Of a DNA stretch of 64,000 bases, positions 6,647-14,432 are shown in pieces. The stretch lies in contig NZ_JAJIWO010000010.1 of the NCBI RefSeq assembly GCF_020880695.1, positions 1 to 64,000 on the forward strand, written 5' to 3'. The notes beneath the pieces were generated by a model. That model made no database searches, had not been told where the DNA came from, and was given only the letters and a program-made list of their open reading frames with translations. Numbering within the stretch: the first letter of the stretch is position 1; each line of letters begins with the position of its first letter. The DNA comes from Mucilaginibacter sp. UR6-11 (GTDB lineage Bacteria; Bacteroidota; Bacteroidia; Sphingobacteriales; Sphingobacteriaceae). A program made the position numbers and the translations under genes.

Positions 6647-7236
6647 GTCCAAAGGATTTTATAATATCAAAGCTACATGTACTAGTATCACACTGCCCCG
6701 AGATAAAGGTTCAGTATGAATCAGATACTGTAAGTATTATGCATAGGGTTTTAGTTTTGCCGAACTCTTCTTACTTTAACAACCAATTATATTTAAAATT
6801 AGAGGAAGAATTGGTTTTTGAATTCATTGAGAAATTTCCAAGCCAAAATATTTCATTCATTACCGATAATTCATTTGTCGGGTTGAATCACGTTGACTTT
6901 GAAAAGGCGGGTGCAAATTACTGTATGCCTGATGTGACGATGCGCACTGATAAGATTACTGAATCAATTCTTAAATATACAGCGAGTACCTTAATGACAA
7001 ATGTCCAAATAGAACTCTTTGCTGGATTTAGGCCTACCAATTATCAGTCTCCAGACGTGGAAATATTAGACAATAATATCGATTCTGAAAAACCGGGTTC
7101 ATGGGTTGAACTGCATCAATTTGATATTAACCTCTATTTACAAACGATTGGGGTTTCCGGGGGGGCATCCGTACACAATAAGACTTGGGGAGAGGCAATG
7201 AATGCTGGAGATAATAATTACGCTTTAGCGGCTTAA
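6643..7236 (+). CDS. Putative antitoxin with an ssrA-like C-terminal tail
   Basis: 197 residues. Residues 1-95 (start MSPKDFIISKLHVL; core VLPNSSYFNNQLYLKLEEEL and ISFITDNSFVGLNHVDF) resemble the small partner often seen beside HEPN genes in Bacteroidota; this is from memory and carries no domain name. Residues about 95-197 are an extension ending NAGDNNYALAA. The E. coli tmRNA tag is AANDENYALAA, so the last six residues are identical and the rest very close. Such a tail would send the protein to ClpXP. It starts by ATGA overlap with the HEPN gene and stops one base before the SecB-like gene. An antitoxin held by the chaperone is the simplest reading (inference). Confidence 0.6.
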   Translation: MSPKDFIISKLHVLVSHCPEIKVQYESDTVSIMHRVLVLPNSSYFNNQLYLKLEEELVFEFIEKFPSQNISFITDNSFVGLNHVDFEKAGANYCMPDVTMRTDKITESILKYTASTLMTNVQIELFAGFRPTNYQSPDVEILDNNIDSEKPGSWVELHQFDINLYLQTIGVSGGASVHNKTWGEAMNAGDNNYALAA

Positions 7237-7237
7237 T

Positions 7238-7666
7238 ATGGCACCTCAAACTTTTTCACTAGTTAATATAATATTGCTCGAAAGCAACTTCGTTAGAGAT
7301 TGGATTCTGAATTTGGATAACCCTAAATTTAAAAACAACGTTGATATTAAGGTTAATAGCCAACGTAATGAAGAGCACTTAAGCGTTATCATAGATTTAT
7401 CATATTCAGCAGGCTTAGAAGGTGGTAAAACGGAAATGAAAGCAGATATTAAAATGGTAGGTGTTTTCACTGTGCCAGAACAATCGGAATTGCCGGTTGA
7501 AACATTCACCAACGTGAACGCCCCTGCAATTATATTCCCCTTTTTAAGAGAACATCTTGCTTCCCTCTCAATGAAGGCAGCCATAAACCCAATAATGCTC
7601 CAGCCTGTAAACTTCGTCAAAGGTAGTGAACCCAATAAAGGTACTTCAAATACGGTTTCCGAATAA
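7238..7666 (+). CDS. SecB-like chaperone
   Basis: 142 residues, close to SecB length (about 155). The diagnostic segment is APAIIFPFLREHLASLSMKA (about 96-115) followed by INPIMLQPVNF. It matches SecB helix 1 and the proline-rich stretch before the last helix (in E. coli, P-x-x-x-F-P-Y-A-R-E and L-x-P-V-N-F). N-terminal strands NVDIKVNSQR, LSVIIDLSYSAG and ADIKMVGVFTV fit the SecB beta sheet. It is the last gene of the operon, one base after the putative antitoxin. In Mycobacterium tuberculosis a SecB-like protein plays this role for the HigBA1 pair. Confidence 0.8.
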   Translation: MAPQTFSLVNIILLESNFVRDWILNLDNPKFKNNVDIKVNSQRNEEHLSVIIDLSYSAGLEGGKTEMKADIKMVGVFTVPEQSELPVETFTNVNAPAIIFPFLREHLASLSMKAAINPIMLQPVNFVKGSEPNKGTSNTVSE

Positions 7667-7667
7667 G

Positions 7668-8035
7668 TTATTTATTGATTTGGTTCATTTCATAGACTAC
7701 GCTTTTAAGCTTGTGTGCGACCTCGAATTGGGTCGTCTGTATAAATGCATCCAATCGTTCAAAAAGTGAGCCTTGGTCCCTTAATTTGGGCGCTGTGTTC
7801 TGGACAAATGCCGATAAGGTGGTTTACAATAGTAAGGGCCTTATGCGCTGTAACAGCATTACAGCTTAACAGTGCGTTAATTACCCACGGGAGAATGGCA
7901 GGCTTTAACTTTCTCGGCAAACCCTGTAAATTCGGCAATAATTTTTTCCATGTATTGTACGCTTTCTATAATCCCATCGCGCGGATCCCGCAGCACATAG
8001 CCGGACAGCACGTGGTCGGGTGTAATGCGTGTCAT
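7668..8035 (-). pseudogene. Frameshifted hypothetical gene, about 122 codons
   Basis: Start at 8035: MTRITPDHVLSGYVLRDPRD, then YMEKIIAEFTGFAEK. A +1 shift leads to LKPAILPWVINALLSCNAV and HKALTIVNH. A second +1 shift leads to LSAFVQNTAPKLRDQG, then FEVAHKLKSVVYEMNQINK and the TAA at 7668-7670. The span of 368 nt equals 122 codons plus two bases, as expected for two single insertions. Each piece is protein-like and the junctions are seamless. It is an unrecognised, probably phage- or element-borne gene, now inactive. It is convergent with the SecB-like gene. Confidence 0.55.
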
Positions 8036-8044
8036 AGCCAGCCG

Positions 8045-8186
8045 CTACGCAACTATTCCAAACTCTTCGGTGTACCCATTTCTTTAATCCCCGATCGTAA
8101 AACCATAGCCCTGAATTTCGTGCATCAGCTAATGCACGCTCAATCTTATTTTTCACTGTGTTTTGTCGCCGCTCGCCTCCGCCCAT
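8045..8186 (-). pseudogene. Frameshifted small gene (46 codons)
   Basis: Start at 8186: MGGGERRQNTVKNKIERALA, DARNSGLWFYDRGLKKWV. One extra base then shifts to TEEFGIVA and the TAG at 8045-8047. The repaired KKW-V-x-T-E-E-F ending is typical of a small protein with a C-terminal T-x-E-E-F motif. It lies between two other frameshifted genes on the same strand. No function is known. Confidence 0.45.
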
Positions 8187-8189
8187 ATA

Positions 8190-8361
8190 TTAAACGCCTG
8201 ATTTTTTTATGTATGGGTCGTTGTCGTACAATTTGGCTACGCCGTTAAAAAACCTTGTCTCCTCTTCTATTTTTGCCGGGCTGGCACCTTCCGGGAATAC
8301 CAATTCGCCGGTTTCGGTAAATTCCCCCTTTAAATTAAAACTCGTCGAATGTACCGGCCAT
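8190..8361 (-). pseudogene. Frameshifted small gene (57 codons)
   Basis: Start at 8361: MAGTFDEF. One extra T in the run at 8337-8340 shifts the frame; after it come NLKGEFTETGELVFPEGASP and KIEEETRFFNGVAKLYDND, ending at 8190. The 172-nt span equals 57 codons plus one base. It is the first gene of the decayed minus-strand string 7668-8361. The family is unknown. Confidence 0.45.
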
Positions 8362-8460
8362 GATAATGTTGAATTAAAGGAAAAGGGGTATATGACAAGT
8401 AAGGTGCTATAAAAAGATAAAATTGCACCCCTTTTTGCCCCCTAAATTAGGAAAGTATAA

Positions 8461-8496
8461 AAAAAGCGCCTCTAAATTGACTTAGGGGCGCTTTTT
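8461..8496 (-). terminator. Terminator downstream of tRNA-Ser
   Basis: AAAAAGCGCCTCTAA (8461-8475) pairs with TTAGGGGCGCTTTTT (8482-8496) with one G-T pair and a 6-nt loop. The arms give U-tracts in both directions. It lies 12 nt beyond the tRNA 3' end and separates the island from the tRNA. Confidence 0.8.
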
Positions 8497-8508
8497 AAAT
8501 TTATTAAG

Positions 8509-8593
8509 CGGAGAGCTAGGGATTCGAACCCCAGGACCTGTTACAGTCAACAGTTTTCAAGACTGCCGCAATCGACCACTCTGCCAGCTCTCC
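8509..8593 (-). tRNA. tRNA-Ser, anticodon TGA
   Basis: On the minus strand GGAGAGC (5' acceptor) pairs with GCTCTCC (3' acceptor). The anticodon loop reads CTTGAAA, giving TGA. A long variable arm (class II) is present and the T arm has GGTTCGAATCC. The length is 85 nt without encoded CCA. The accessory island begins beyond its 3' side, the usual attachment side for tRNA-targeting integrases. Confidence 0.95.
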
Positions 8594-8598
8594 GGGGA

Positions 8599-8629
8599 CA
8601 AAAGTACAAATCCGGGCCGGATTGACAAA
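8599..8629 (-). promoter_or_regulatory. Promoter of tRNA-Ser
   Basis: On the minus strand TTTG (8629-8626), a 19-nt spacer and TACTTTTG (8606-8599) match the Bacteroidota -33/-7 consensus exactly, ending 5 nt before the tRNA 5' end. Confidence 0.75.
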
Positions 8630-8705
8630 CTTGAATTGCACTTTTTTTAACATTCTGTTAAAAAGTTTATAAGTAGTTGGTGTACAGTTGCTTGGAATAT
8701 TTATT

Positions 8706-9671
8706 TTACAGCTTCTCTGCCTTGAAAGTGTTTAAACGGGGCTTTACGATCTTCAAATTACGTTTTGAAAGGTCAATACTGGCGTTTAATTCGAAGCCGA
8801 TTAACAAAATTAGCGAGTTTAAATAAAGCCATAACATCACCACGATGATGGTGCCTATAGACCCGTAAACTTTGTTGTAGGATGCAAAATGATTAATGTA
8901 ATAGGTAAACCCCAATGATGTTAGGATGGCCAAACCTGTTGCCAATATTGAACCAGGACTTAAAAACGGCCATTTTAATTTATGCGACGGGCCGTACCTG
9001 TATAATATGGAAATAGTTACAAAAAATATCACCACTATAATTAACCAGCGGGAAAGTGTAAGCAGGTAAATCCAAAAATGGCTTTTACTGGCTATATGGC
9101 TTTGTAAATAGGTTATCGCGCTTTCGCCGGCTATCATTATTGCGATAGCTATAATAAGTGCTACACTGATAACCACTGTAAGTAAGGTGGCGATGCTGCG
9201 GCGTTTTAACCAGGTGCGTTTCTCCAGTATCAGCGATGAGTTGTTAAATGCCTGCATCAGCGTGCCTACGCCGTTGGTAGCGAAATATAAAGCCGTAATA
9301 AAGCCTAATGATAATAGCCCCGCATTTTGATGTTTAATAATATCCTCAATTGTGTTTTCGAGCGCCAGGTAGGCGTAGGTTGGCATAATTGTACGTAATA
9401 GTTCAAGCAACTTATCCTGAAAATTATCAACCGGCACATAGGCTATCAGTGTAAATAAAAACAGTGTGCCGGGAAACAGCGCCAGCATAAAATTATAAGC
9501 AAGCGATGATGCTTTGTTTGATAGTGAATCCTCCAGAAACTCATTGATCAGTGAAATTGTTACGGCGTATATTGATAGATTACCAAATCCCGGAAGTACC
9601 ACAGATTTGGTCCATTTAATAAAATCCCGGTAAATTTTTACGCGGTGGAGCGCACGATGAAGCCATCTCAT
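8706..9671 (-). CDS. YihY/BrkB family inner-membrane protein
   Basis: 321 residues with about six hydrophobic spans. The family signature is at residues 45-80 (SNKASSLAYNFMLALFPGTL followed by FLFTLIAYVPV). GVGTLMQAFNNS is mid-protein and VYGSIGTIIVVMLWLYLNSL near the end. These match the YihY/BrkB family (formerly called RNase BN). The transport or export role is uncertain. It is the last gene of the minus operon starting at 12231, 12 nt after the thioesterase. Confidence 0.9.
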   Translation of the reverse strand: MRWLHRALHRVKIYRDFIKWTKSVVLPGFGNLSIYAVTISLINEFLEDSLSNKASSLAYNFMLALFPGTLFLFTLIAYVPVDNFQDKLLELLRTIMPTYAYLALENTIEDIIKHQNAGLLSLGFITALYFATNGVGTLMQAFNNSSLILEKRTWLKRRSIATLLTVVISVALIIAIAIMIAGESAITYLQSHIASKSHFWIYLLTLSRWLIIVVIFFVTISILYRYGPSHKLKWPFLSPGSILATGLAILTSLGFTYYINHFASYNKVYGSIGTIIVVMLWLYLNSLILLIGFELNASIDLSKRNLKIVKPRLNTFKAEKL

Positions 9672-9682
9672 TATAAGCTAAT

Positions 9683-10090
9683 TTATTCAAAAAAAGGCTT
9701 TAATTTTTCCATAAATTCTGCTGAAGGCAGGCAGGGGCGATTGGTTGCCATATTGATAAACACCAGCAAAGTCTCTGCCTGATGGATCAGCTCTTCTTTT
9801 TCGTTAAAAAGTTCATACCTGAAATGGATCTTAACGCCGGGCATTTTATCCATAATAACTTTTACCGTTATTTCCTCGTCATACAGGGCGGGTTTCAGGT
9901 ACTTGCTCTTCATTTCCAACACAGGCATCATGATTCCTGATGCTTCCATGCCACTGTAGGTTAAACCCAGGCTGCGCAGCATCTCAACGCGGCCAACCTC
10001 ATAAAACTCGGCATAGTTACCGTAATACATATAACCCATTTGGTCGGTTTCGCCATACCGTACCCTTATTTTGGTTGAAAACTCAAACAT
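9683..10090 (-). CDS. Acyl-CoA thioesterase, 4HBT hotdog fold
   Basis: 135 residues. The motif RYGETDQMGYMYYGNYAEFY (about 11-30) is the YbgC/4-hydroxybenzoyl-CoA thioesterase active-site loop, with Asp at the catalytic position, followed by E-V-G-R-x-E-M-L-R. It hydrolyses acyl-CoA thioesters in the cytoplasm; the exact substrate is not predictable. Its ATG directly abuts the mltG stop. Confidence 0.9.
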   Translation of the reverse strand: MFEFSTKIRVRYGETDQMGYMYYGNYAEFYEVGRVEMLRSLGLTYSGMEASGIMMPVLEMKSKYLKPALYDEEITVKVIMDKMPGVKIHFRYELFNEKEELIHQAETLLVFINMATNRPCLPSAEFMEKLKPFFE

Positions 10091-11146
10091 TTATTTTTTA
10101 ATGTTACGTTCATCTAATGCTTTCCTGAACTTTTGCGCGTTTATGTTATGCTGGGCCACATTAGTAGCAAAATTATGGCGGTTTGAAAAATCCTCCTTAG
10201 CTACCATATACAGATAATCATTTTTTTGATAGTTAAGTACTGCCTTCACCGCGTTTACTGAAGGCAACATAACCGGGCCCGGCGGCAAACCCGTGTGCAG
10301 GTAAGTATTATATGGCGAGTTAACCGTAAGATATCTGTTCAGTACCCGGTGGATAGTAAAATCATTCATTGCGAAGATTACCGTTGGGTCTGATTCCAGC
10401 TTCATGCCCTTGCGCAACCTGTTTAAATATAAGCCGGCAATAGTTGGCATCTCGTCATCATAAACAGCTTCCGCATCAACAATTGAGGCCAGGATAGATA
10501 CCTGTGGCTCGCTTAAATTTATAGCAGCGGCTTGTTGCTTGCGCTCGGGGGTCCAAAATTTTTCATAATGGGAATACATGCGTTTATAAAACTTCTCCGG
10601 AGAGATGTTCCAATACAGCTTATAGGTATCAGGCATTATCATTACAAACGCGTTGTCTGTATTAAAACCATATTGTTTTACAAAATCAGCAGAATCAAGG
10701 TAATGTAATAACGTTAACGAATCGGCCTCTAATTTTTTGCTGACAAATCCGGCAAATTGCTCTTTTGTCCTGAAAACATGGAACGATAGTTCAACCTGTT
10801 CCTGCTCGCCCAATTGAAGCATACGTATAAATTTGCGATTGCTCATGCCTTCATGCAAACGGTATTTACCAGGCTTTACATGATCTGTATATTTCATATT
10901 ATGGGCGGCCCATGAAAATATCGCGGTATCCTTTACTATTCCTTTATCACGGATTGTTTTATAAACGTCGTTAAAGTTTTCGCCGGTGTGGATATATAGG
11001 TATTCTTCGTTGCCCGTTACATTTGGCCCAAAATATCTCAGGTAATAAAATAATAAAGTACCCCCTAATGCAATAAAAATTAAAATTATAAGGGTAATAA
11101 TAAATTTCCCGAATGTGCCGCCTGATGATGCTTTTTGTTTAGCCAT
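10091..11146 (-). CDS. mltG: Endolytic murein transglycosylase MltG
   Basis: 351 residues: cytoplasmic tail, one membrane span (about 14-33), then a periplasmic YceG domain. The catalytic region is SIVDAEAVYDDEMPTIAGLY (221-240), where Glu226 is the expected catalytic residue. N-R-L-R-x-G-M-x-L-E-S-D-P-T and TGLPPGPVMLPS follow. The enzyme cleaves nascent peptidoglycan strands and sets glycan length. It sits between the rhodanese and thioesterase genes in a PASTA-to-YihY operon. Confidence 0.93.
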   Translation of the reverse strand: MAKQKASSGGTFGKFIITLIILIFIALGGTLLFYYLRYFGPNVTGNEEYLYIHTGENFNDVYKTIRDKGIVKDTAIFSWAAHNMKYTDHVKPGKYRLHEGMSNRKFIRMLQLGEQEQVELSFHVFRTKEQFAGFVSKKLEADSLTLLHYLDSADFVKQYGFNTDNAFVMIMPDTYKLYWNISPEKFYKRMYSHYEKFWTPERKQQAAAINLSEPQVSILASIVDAEAVYDDEMPTIAGLYLNRLRKGMKLESDPTVIFAMNDFTIHRVLNRYLTVNSPYNTYLHTGLPPGPVMLPSVNAVKAVLNYQKNDYLYMVAKEDFSNRHNFATNVAQHNINAQKFRKALDERNIKK

Positions 11147-11158
11147 ACTATTAAATAT

Positions 11159-11461
11159 TTATGCCTGCAGTTTTTGCAGCGCCAATAATCCTCCGGTTAA
11201 GTTTTTAATGTTTTGATAACCGTTTTGTATCAAAAATGATTGCGCCGTTTCGCTGCGGATACCGGCTTTGCATATAACAATAATTTCATCGGTTTTGTTA
11301 TAAGGAATTAAACCGGGTTTTTCAATTAGTTTAGATAACGGTATATTTTTGCCGCCTATATTGTAGGTATGAAATTCAATTTCTTCACGCACATCCAGCA
11401 AATTAAGGGTTTCGCCGCTCATTAACCTGCTTTTGAAACTTTGCGCATCCATTTGCTGCAT
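11159..11461 (-). CDS. Single-domain rhodanese-like protein
   Basis: 100 residues forming one rhodanese domain: LLDVREEIEF early, then the active-site loop CKAGIRS with Cys64, and a closing GGLLALQKL. The Cys implies sulfur or persulfide transfer. Its start overlaps the PASTA gene stop as TAATG at 11459-11463, so translation is coupled. Confidence 0.9.
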   Translation of the reverse strand: MQQMDAQSFKSRLMSGETLNLLDVREEIEFHTYNIGGKNIPLSKLIEKPGLIPYNKTDEIIVICKAGIRSETAQSFLIQNGYQNIKNLTGGLLALQKLQA

Positions 11462-12231
11462 TACTTTTTAGCCTGGCTAACTGTAAGGTTAATTTTAGTG
11501 CCGATGCTCACTTTAGTTACAGAATCGGTCTTCATCGGGAACTGGCTTACCACAACCACATTGCTTGAATCGGTAATAGGGCCTTCGTAAGTTATGGTGC
11601 CTAAACCCAGGTTAGAATTTTTCAGAACAAACCTAACAGCATCCAGATCCTGGTTAATTAAATCAGGCACTTCAACCTCGCTTGCGCCAACGCCATCGCC
11701 CAATACAAGGTCAATCCTAGAGCCCTTGGGTATTTTGGTGCCTGCTTTAATTGTTTGGCCTGCCATCCGCGCTTCCAGCACCACATTTAAAGCTATGTCT
11801 GACCGGTAGGTAGTATCGCCCACCTTTAAGCCATTGTTTGACAGCGTCGCTACGGCTTGTATGTAGGGCATTTGGTCAATATCAGGTAAAGCCACCGGCG
11901 GCGCTTTAAGCGTTACCATGGTTAAATATATTTTGCGGTTCTCTTTAACGTTTGTTTCCGGGTCAGGATCCTGCTCTATAACGGTCCCCGGCGGTGCATC
12001 GCCAACATACACAGAATCAACCTGGTAATCAAATCCCTGTTCTTTTAATATGCTGATGGCCCGGTCAATAGGTAGCCCCTTTAATTTGGGAACGGGTATG
12101 CCAGACCCATGATTGGTATAAAAGCTCAGGCTGAAAAAAGCTATTAAAACCACGGCAATTACAGCGCCTATCGCCATTAAAAGGGTATTACGAAAAGATT
12201 TAGTTTTTATATAAGCCCCAAATTTATTCAT
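11461..12231 (-). CDS. Membrane-anchored PASTA-domain protein
   Basis: 256 residues: a short cytoplasmic stretch, a membrane span (about 17-37), then three PASTA repeats (about 45-115, 115-185, 190-255). Each repeat opens with a V/L-P-x-L/I-x-x-x-x-x-x-A pattern. PASTA domains bind peptidoglycan fragments or beta-lactams. There is no kinase domain, so this is a stand-alone sensor or cell-wall protein as is common in Bacteroidota. It is the first gene of the minus operon and divergent from ddl. Confidence 0.88.
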   Translation of the reverse strand: MNKFGAYIKTKSFRNTLLMAIGAVIAVVLIAFFSLSFYTNHGSGIPVPKLKGLPIDRAISILKEQGFDYQVDSVYVGDAPPGTVIEQDPDPETNVKENRKIYLTMVTLKAPPVALPDIDQMPYIQAVATLSNNGLKVGDTTYRSDIALNVVLEARMAGQTIKAGTKIPKGSRIDLVLGDGVGASEVEVPDLINQDLDAVRFVLKNSNLGLGTITYEGPITDSSNVVVVSQFPMKTDSVTKVSIGTKINLTVSQAKK

Positions 12232-12355
12232 CAGCAGTTAGGTAATATTATACTTAATTATGCATCAAACATAAGGATAATTTCGGATTTATCGGGTTTG
12301 AAAAACTAATGTATTTATCGGCTACAGTGCTTCAAAAAATATTATATTTGGCCGT

Positions 12356-13339
12356 ATGACAATCAAAAACATTGCGCTTTTAGCCGGCGGCTTTACCGGC
12401 GAATATGAGGTGTCTTTAAACAGTGCCCAAAATATTGCTGCCAATTTAGCTGCTGATAAGTATAAGGTTTATACTATACTGATTAATAAAGACAGGTGGT
12501 TTTATGAAGAAGGCAGCGATAGGATAGATGTTGATAAAAATGATTTCAGCATTATTGTTAACGGCGATAAAGTTAAATTCGACTTCGCCTTTATCACTAT
12601 TCATGGCACCCCCGGCGAGGATGGTAAGATGCAGGGCTATCTTGATCTTTTAAATATTCCGTATAATACTTGCGACGCCACTACCTCGGCTATCAGTATG
12701 AATAAGGCCTACACCAAGACCATTGTGCAGGGTATACATGGCCTTAACACCGCCAAATCAATCCGCTTGTTTAAAAAGGACGGTCATGATATAGGCACCA
12801 TAGCATCAACACTGAAGTTTCCGTTGTTTATTAAACCAAATAACGGCGGAAGCAGTGTAGGCATGAGCAAAGTTTACAGCGCTGCCGAACTGCCCGACGC
12901 CATAAACAAGGCATTTAAGGAAGATGACCAGATCCTGGTTGAAGAGTTTATAAAGGGCCGCGAATTTAGCAGGGGAGTTGCCCGCTTGCATGGAAAAGTA
13001 ACTGTACTGCCTACTACAGAGATCAAAAGCTCTAAAGACTTTTTTGATTACGAAGCTAAATACACTTCCGGGGTATCCGAAGAGATCACACCGGCCGACC
13101 TAGACTCCCGGAAAGATGCTGAGATAGCCGAGATACTTACTGAAGTTTACCTGCGGTTAAACTGCAAGGGTATGGTACGTATCGACTTTATATTATTAGA
13201 GGGTACGCTGGATTTTTACTTCATCGAGATCAATACTACACCCGGCCAGTCATCGGCCAGTTTAATACCGCAACAGGTAACGGCAGCAGGCATGAAATTG
13301 CCTGATTTTTATAGCGAATTGATAGAAAGTAATATGTAG
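12356..13339 (+). CDS. ddl: D-alanine--D-alanine ligase
   Basis: 327 residues, ATP-grasp fold. FITIHGTPGEDGKMQGYLDL (about 80-99) is the DDL N-terminal signature. FIKPNNGGSSVGMSKV binds ATP and FIEINTTPGQSSASLIPQQ provides metal ligands and the D-Ala site. It makes D-Ala-D-Ala for peptidoglycan in the cytoplasm. A TATATTTG -7-like element lies just upstream. It is divergent from the cell-wall operon, a sensible functional grouping. Confidence 0.95.
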   Translation: MTIKNIALLAGGFTGEYEVSLNSAQNIAANLAADKYKVYTILINKDRWFYEEGSDRIDVDKNDFSIIVNGDKVKFDFAFITIHGTPGEDGKMQGYLDLLNIPYNTCDATTSAISMNKAYTKTIVQGIHGLNTAKSIRLFKKDGHDIGTIASTLKFPLFIKPNNGGSSVGMSKVYSAAELPDAINKAFKEDDQILVEEFIKGREFSRGVARLHGKVTVLPTTEIKSSKDFFDYEAKYTSGVSEEITPADLDSRKDAEIAEILTEVYLRLNCKGMVRIDFILLEGTLDFYFIEINTTPGQSSASLIPQQVTAAGMKLPDFYSELIESNM

Positions 13340-13400
13340 AATGCCAACTGGTTGTATATGTGCCGATTTTTGGCAGGTGAAAAATCACCGGGCCTATGAA

Positions 13401-13832
13401 CTATTTTTTAAACGATGCATAATGCGCTATCACGTCGGCAGGTATTTTAGTTGCTCTGCCATCAGCCATAGTTATCAGCACAAAATCAAACCAGCCATCG
13501 CAACATAATTTATTTGATGCCTTGTTTTTGACACCAAATTTTATGCGGCATAATTTTTCGTCAATGCTTTCAATACTTGTAGTAACTATAAAATAGTCGC
13601 CTAATATTAAAGGACGTTTATAATCCATATAAACAGTGCGTACCACCCAGCCAAGCCCCTGGTTTAAAAATGCTTCCATCGCCATGCCATAGCAGCATTC
13701 CATCTGGTCATACCGTGCCGCCAGCACATAATCAAAATATTTACTGTTATGCACATGGCGGTACATATCAATATCGTCGGGCCTAACGCGGTATTCGGTT
13801 TGGAAGGTGTTGTAAACGGGTGTTGTTGTCAT
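13401..13832 (-). CDS. Acyl-CoA thioesterase, second hotdog protein
   Basis: 143 residues. RPDDIDMYRHVHNSKYFDYV (about 17-36) is the hotdog active-site loop with Asp and His-Asn-Ser-Lys-Tyr. The later YKRPLILGDYFIVTTSIES matches FatA/4HBT-type thioesterases. It is distinct from the 9683 protein in sequence. It is convergent with ddl, and the substrate is unknown. Confidence 0.85.
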   Translation of the reverse strand: MTTTPVYNTFQTEYRVRPDDIDMYRHVHNSKYFDYVLAARYDQMECCYGMAMEAFLNQGLGWVVRTVYMDYKRPLILGDYFIVTTSIESIDEKLCRIKFGVKNKASNKLCCDGWFDFVLITMADGRATKIPADVIAHYASFKK

Positions 13833-13946
13833 TAATACAAATATGGATATTTGTAGGTTGTTTTTATCGGATGGTTACTTATTAGTTGATAAGTTAAAGT
13901 TTTGTATAAGAAAAACAGATTTGACCTTTATTCGCGTTAAAACAAA

Positions 13947-13978
13947 CTTGCATGGTAATAATATTACACTTACCTTTG
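13947..13978 (+). promoter_or_regulatory. Promoter of rpsO
   Basis: CTTG (13947-13950), a 20-nt spacer and TACCTTTG (13971-13978) fit the Bacteroidota consensus, 47 nt upstream of the rpsO start. Confidence 0.6.
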
Positions 13979-14024
13979 CACCCACAAATAACAAAATAAT
14001 TAACGCTTTAATATTATTTACGTA

Positions 14025-14303
14025 ATGTATTTAAGTACAGAGGAAAAACAAGAAATTTTCGCAAAACATGGTAAGGGTGCAACTGACACCGGTTCAACCG
14101 AAGGTCAGGTAGCATTATTCACTTACCGTATCGCACATTTAACGGGGCATTTGAAAAAAAACAAACATGATTTTTCAACCCAATTATCACTGCAAAAATT
14201 AGTAGGTAAACGCCGCGGATTGCTGGCTTACCTTTACAAAAAGGATATTTCAAGGTACCGTGCCATCATCAAAGCGTTAGCGCTTAGGGATATCATTAAG
14301 TAA
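14025..14303 (+). CDS. rpsO: Ribosomal protein S15
   Basis: 92 residues against about 89 usual. The S15 core is clear: TGSTEGQVALFTYRIAHLTG, HLKKNKHDFSTQLSLQKLVG, KRRGLLAYLYKKDISRY. It binds 16S rRNA early in small-subunit assembly. rpsO followed by pnp is a conserved pair; here a strong hairpin separates them. Confidence 0.97.
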   Translation: MYLSTEEKQEIFAKHGKGATDTGSTEGQVALFTYRIAHLTGHLKKNKHDFSTQLSLQKLVGKRRGLLAYLYKKDISRYRAIIKALALRDIIK

Positions 14304-14321
14304 CTTAAACTTATTTTTTAT

Positions 14322-14353
14322 AAAAAGCCGTCTCTATCAGGAGATGGCTTTTT
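14322..14353 (+). terminator. Hairpin between rpsO and pnp
   Basis: AAAAAGCCgTCTC pairs with GAGAtGGCTTTTTT around a short loop, giving a terminator after rpsO. The pnp gene starts 80 nt later, so read-through or a second promoter must supply it. Confidence 0.8.
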
Positions 14354-14432
14354 TACTTTCTGAATACAATATACACACAATAAAAACCCGGTGCGCTCTA
14401 AAAGATGAAAAGTGCATCATAACGCAAAAAAG

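Noticed and set aside
7140..7180. G7 run in the middle protein as a fourth G-run element
   Set aside because: It lies inside an intact coding frame and has no complementary C-run nearby.
6245..7236. Classical HEPN-MNT toxin-antitoxin pair
   Set aside because: The second protein lacks the GSxAxGxxxxxSDxD nucleotidyltransferase motif.
7150..7260. A tmRNA (ssrA) gene, because the DNA encodes a tag-like GDNNYALAA-stop
   Set aside because: No tRNA-like acceptor/T-arm or pseudoknot sequence follows; the frame is the natural end of a 197-codon ORF and a SecB-like start lies one base later.
7745..8248. Plus-strand 167-codon ORF
   Set aside because: It is the shadow of the frameshifted minus-strand genes, which give far better protein sequence; the plus frame is Cys/His/Arg-rich nonsense.
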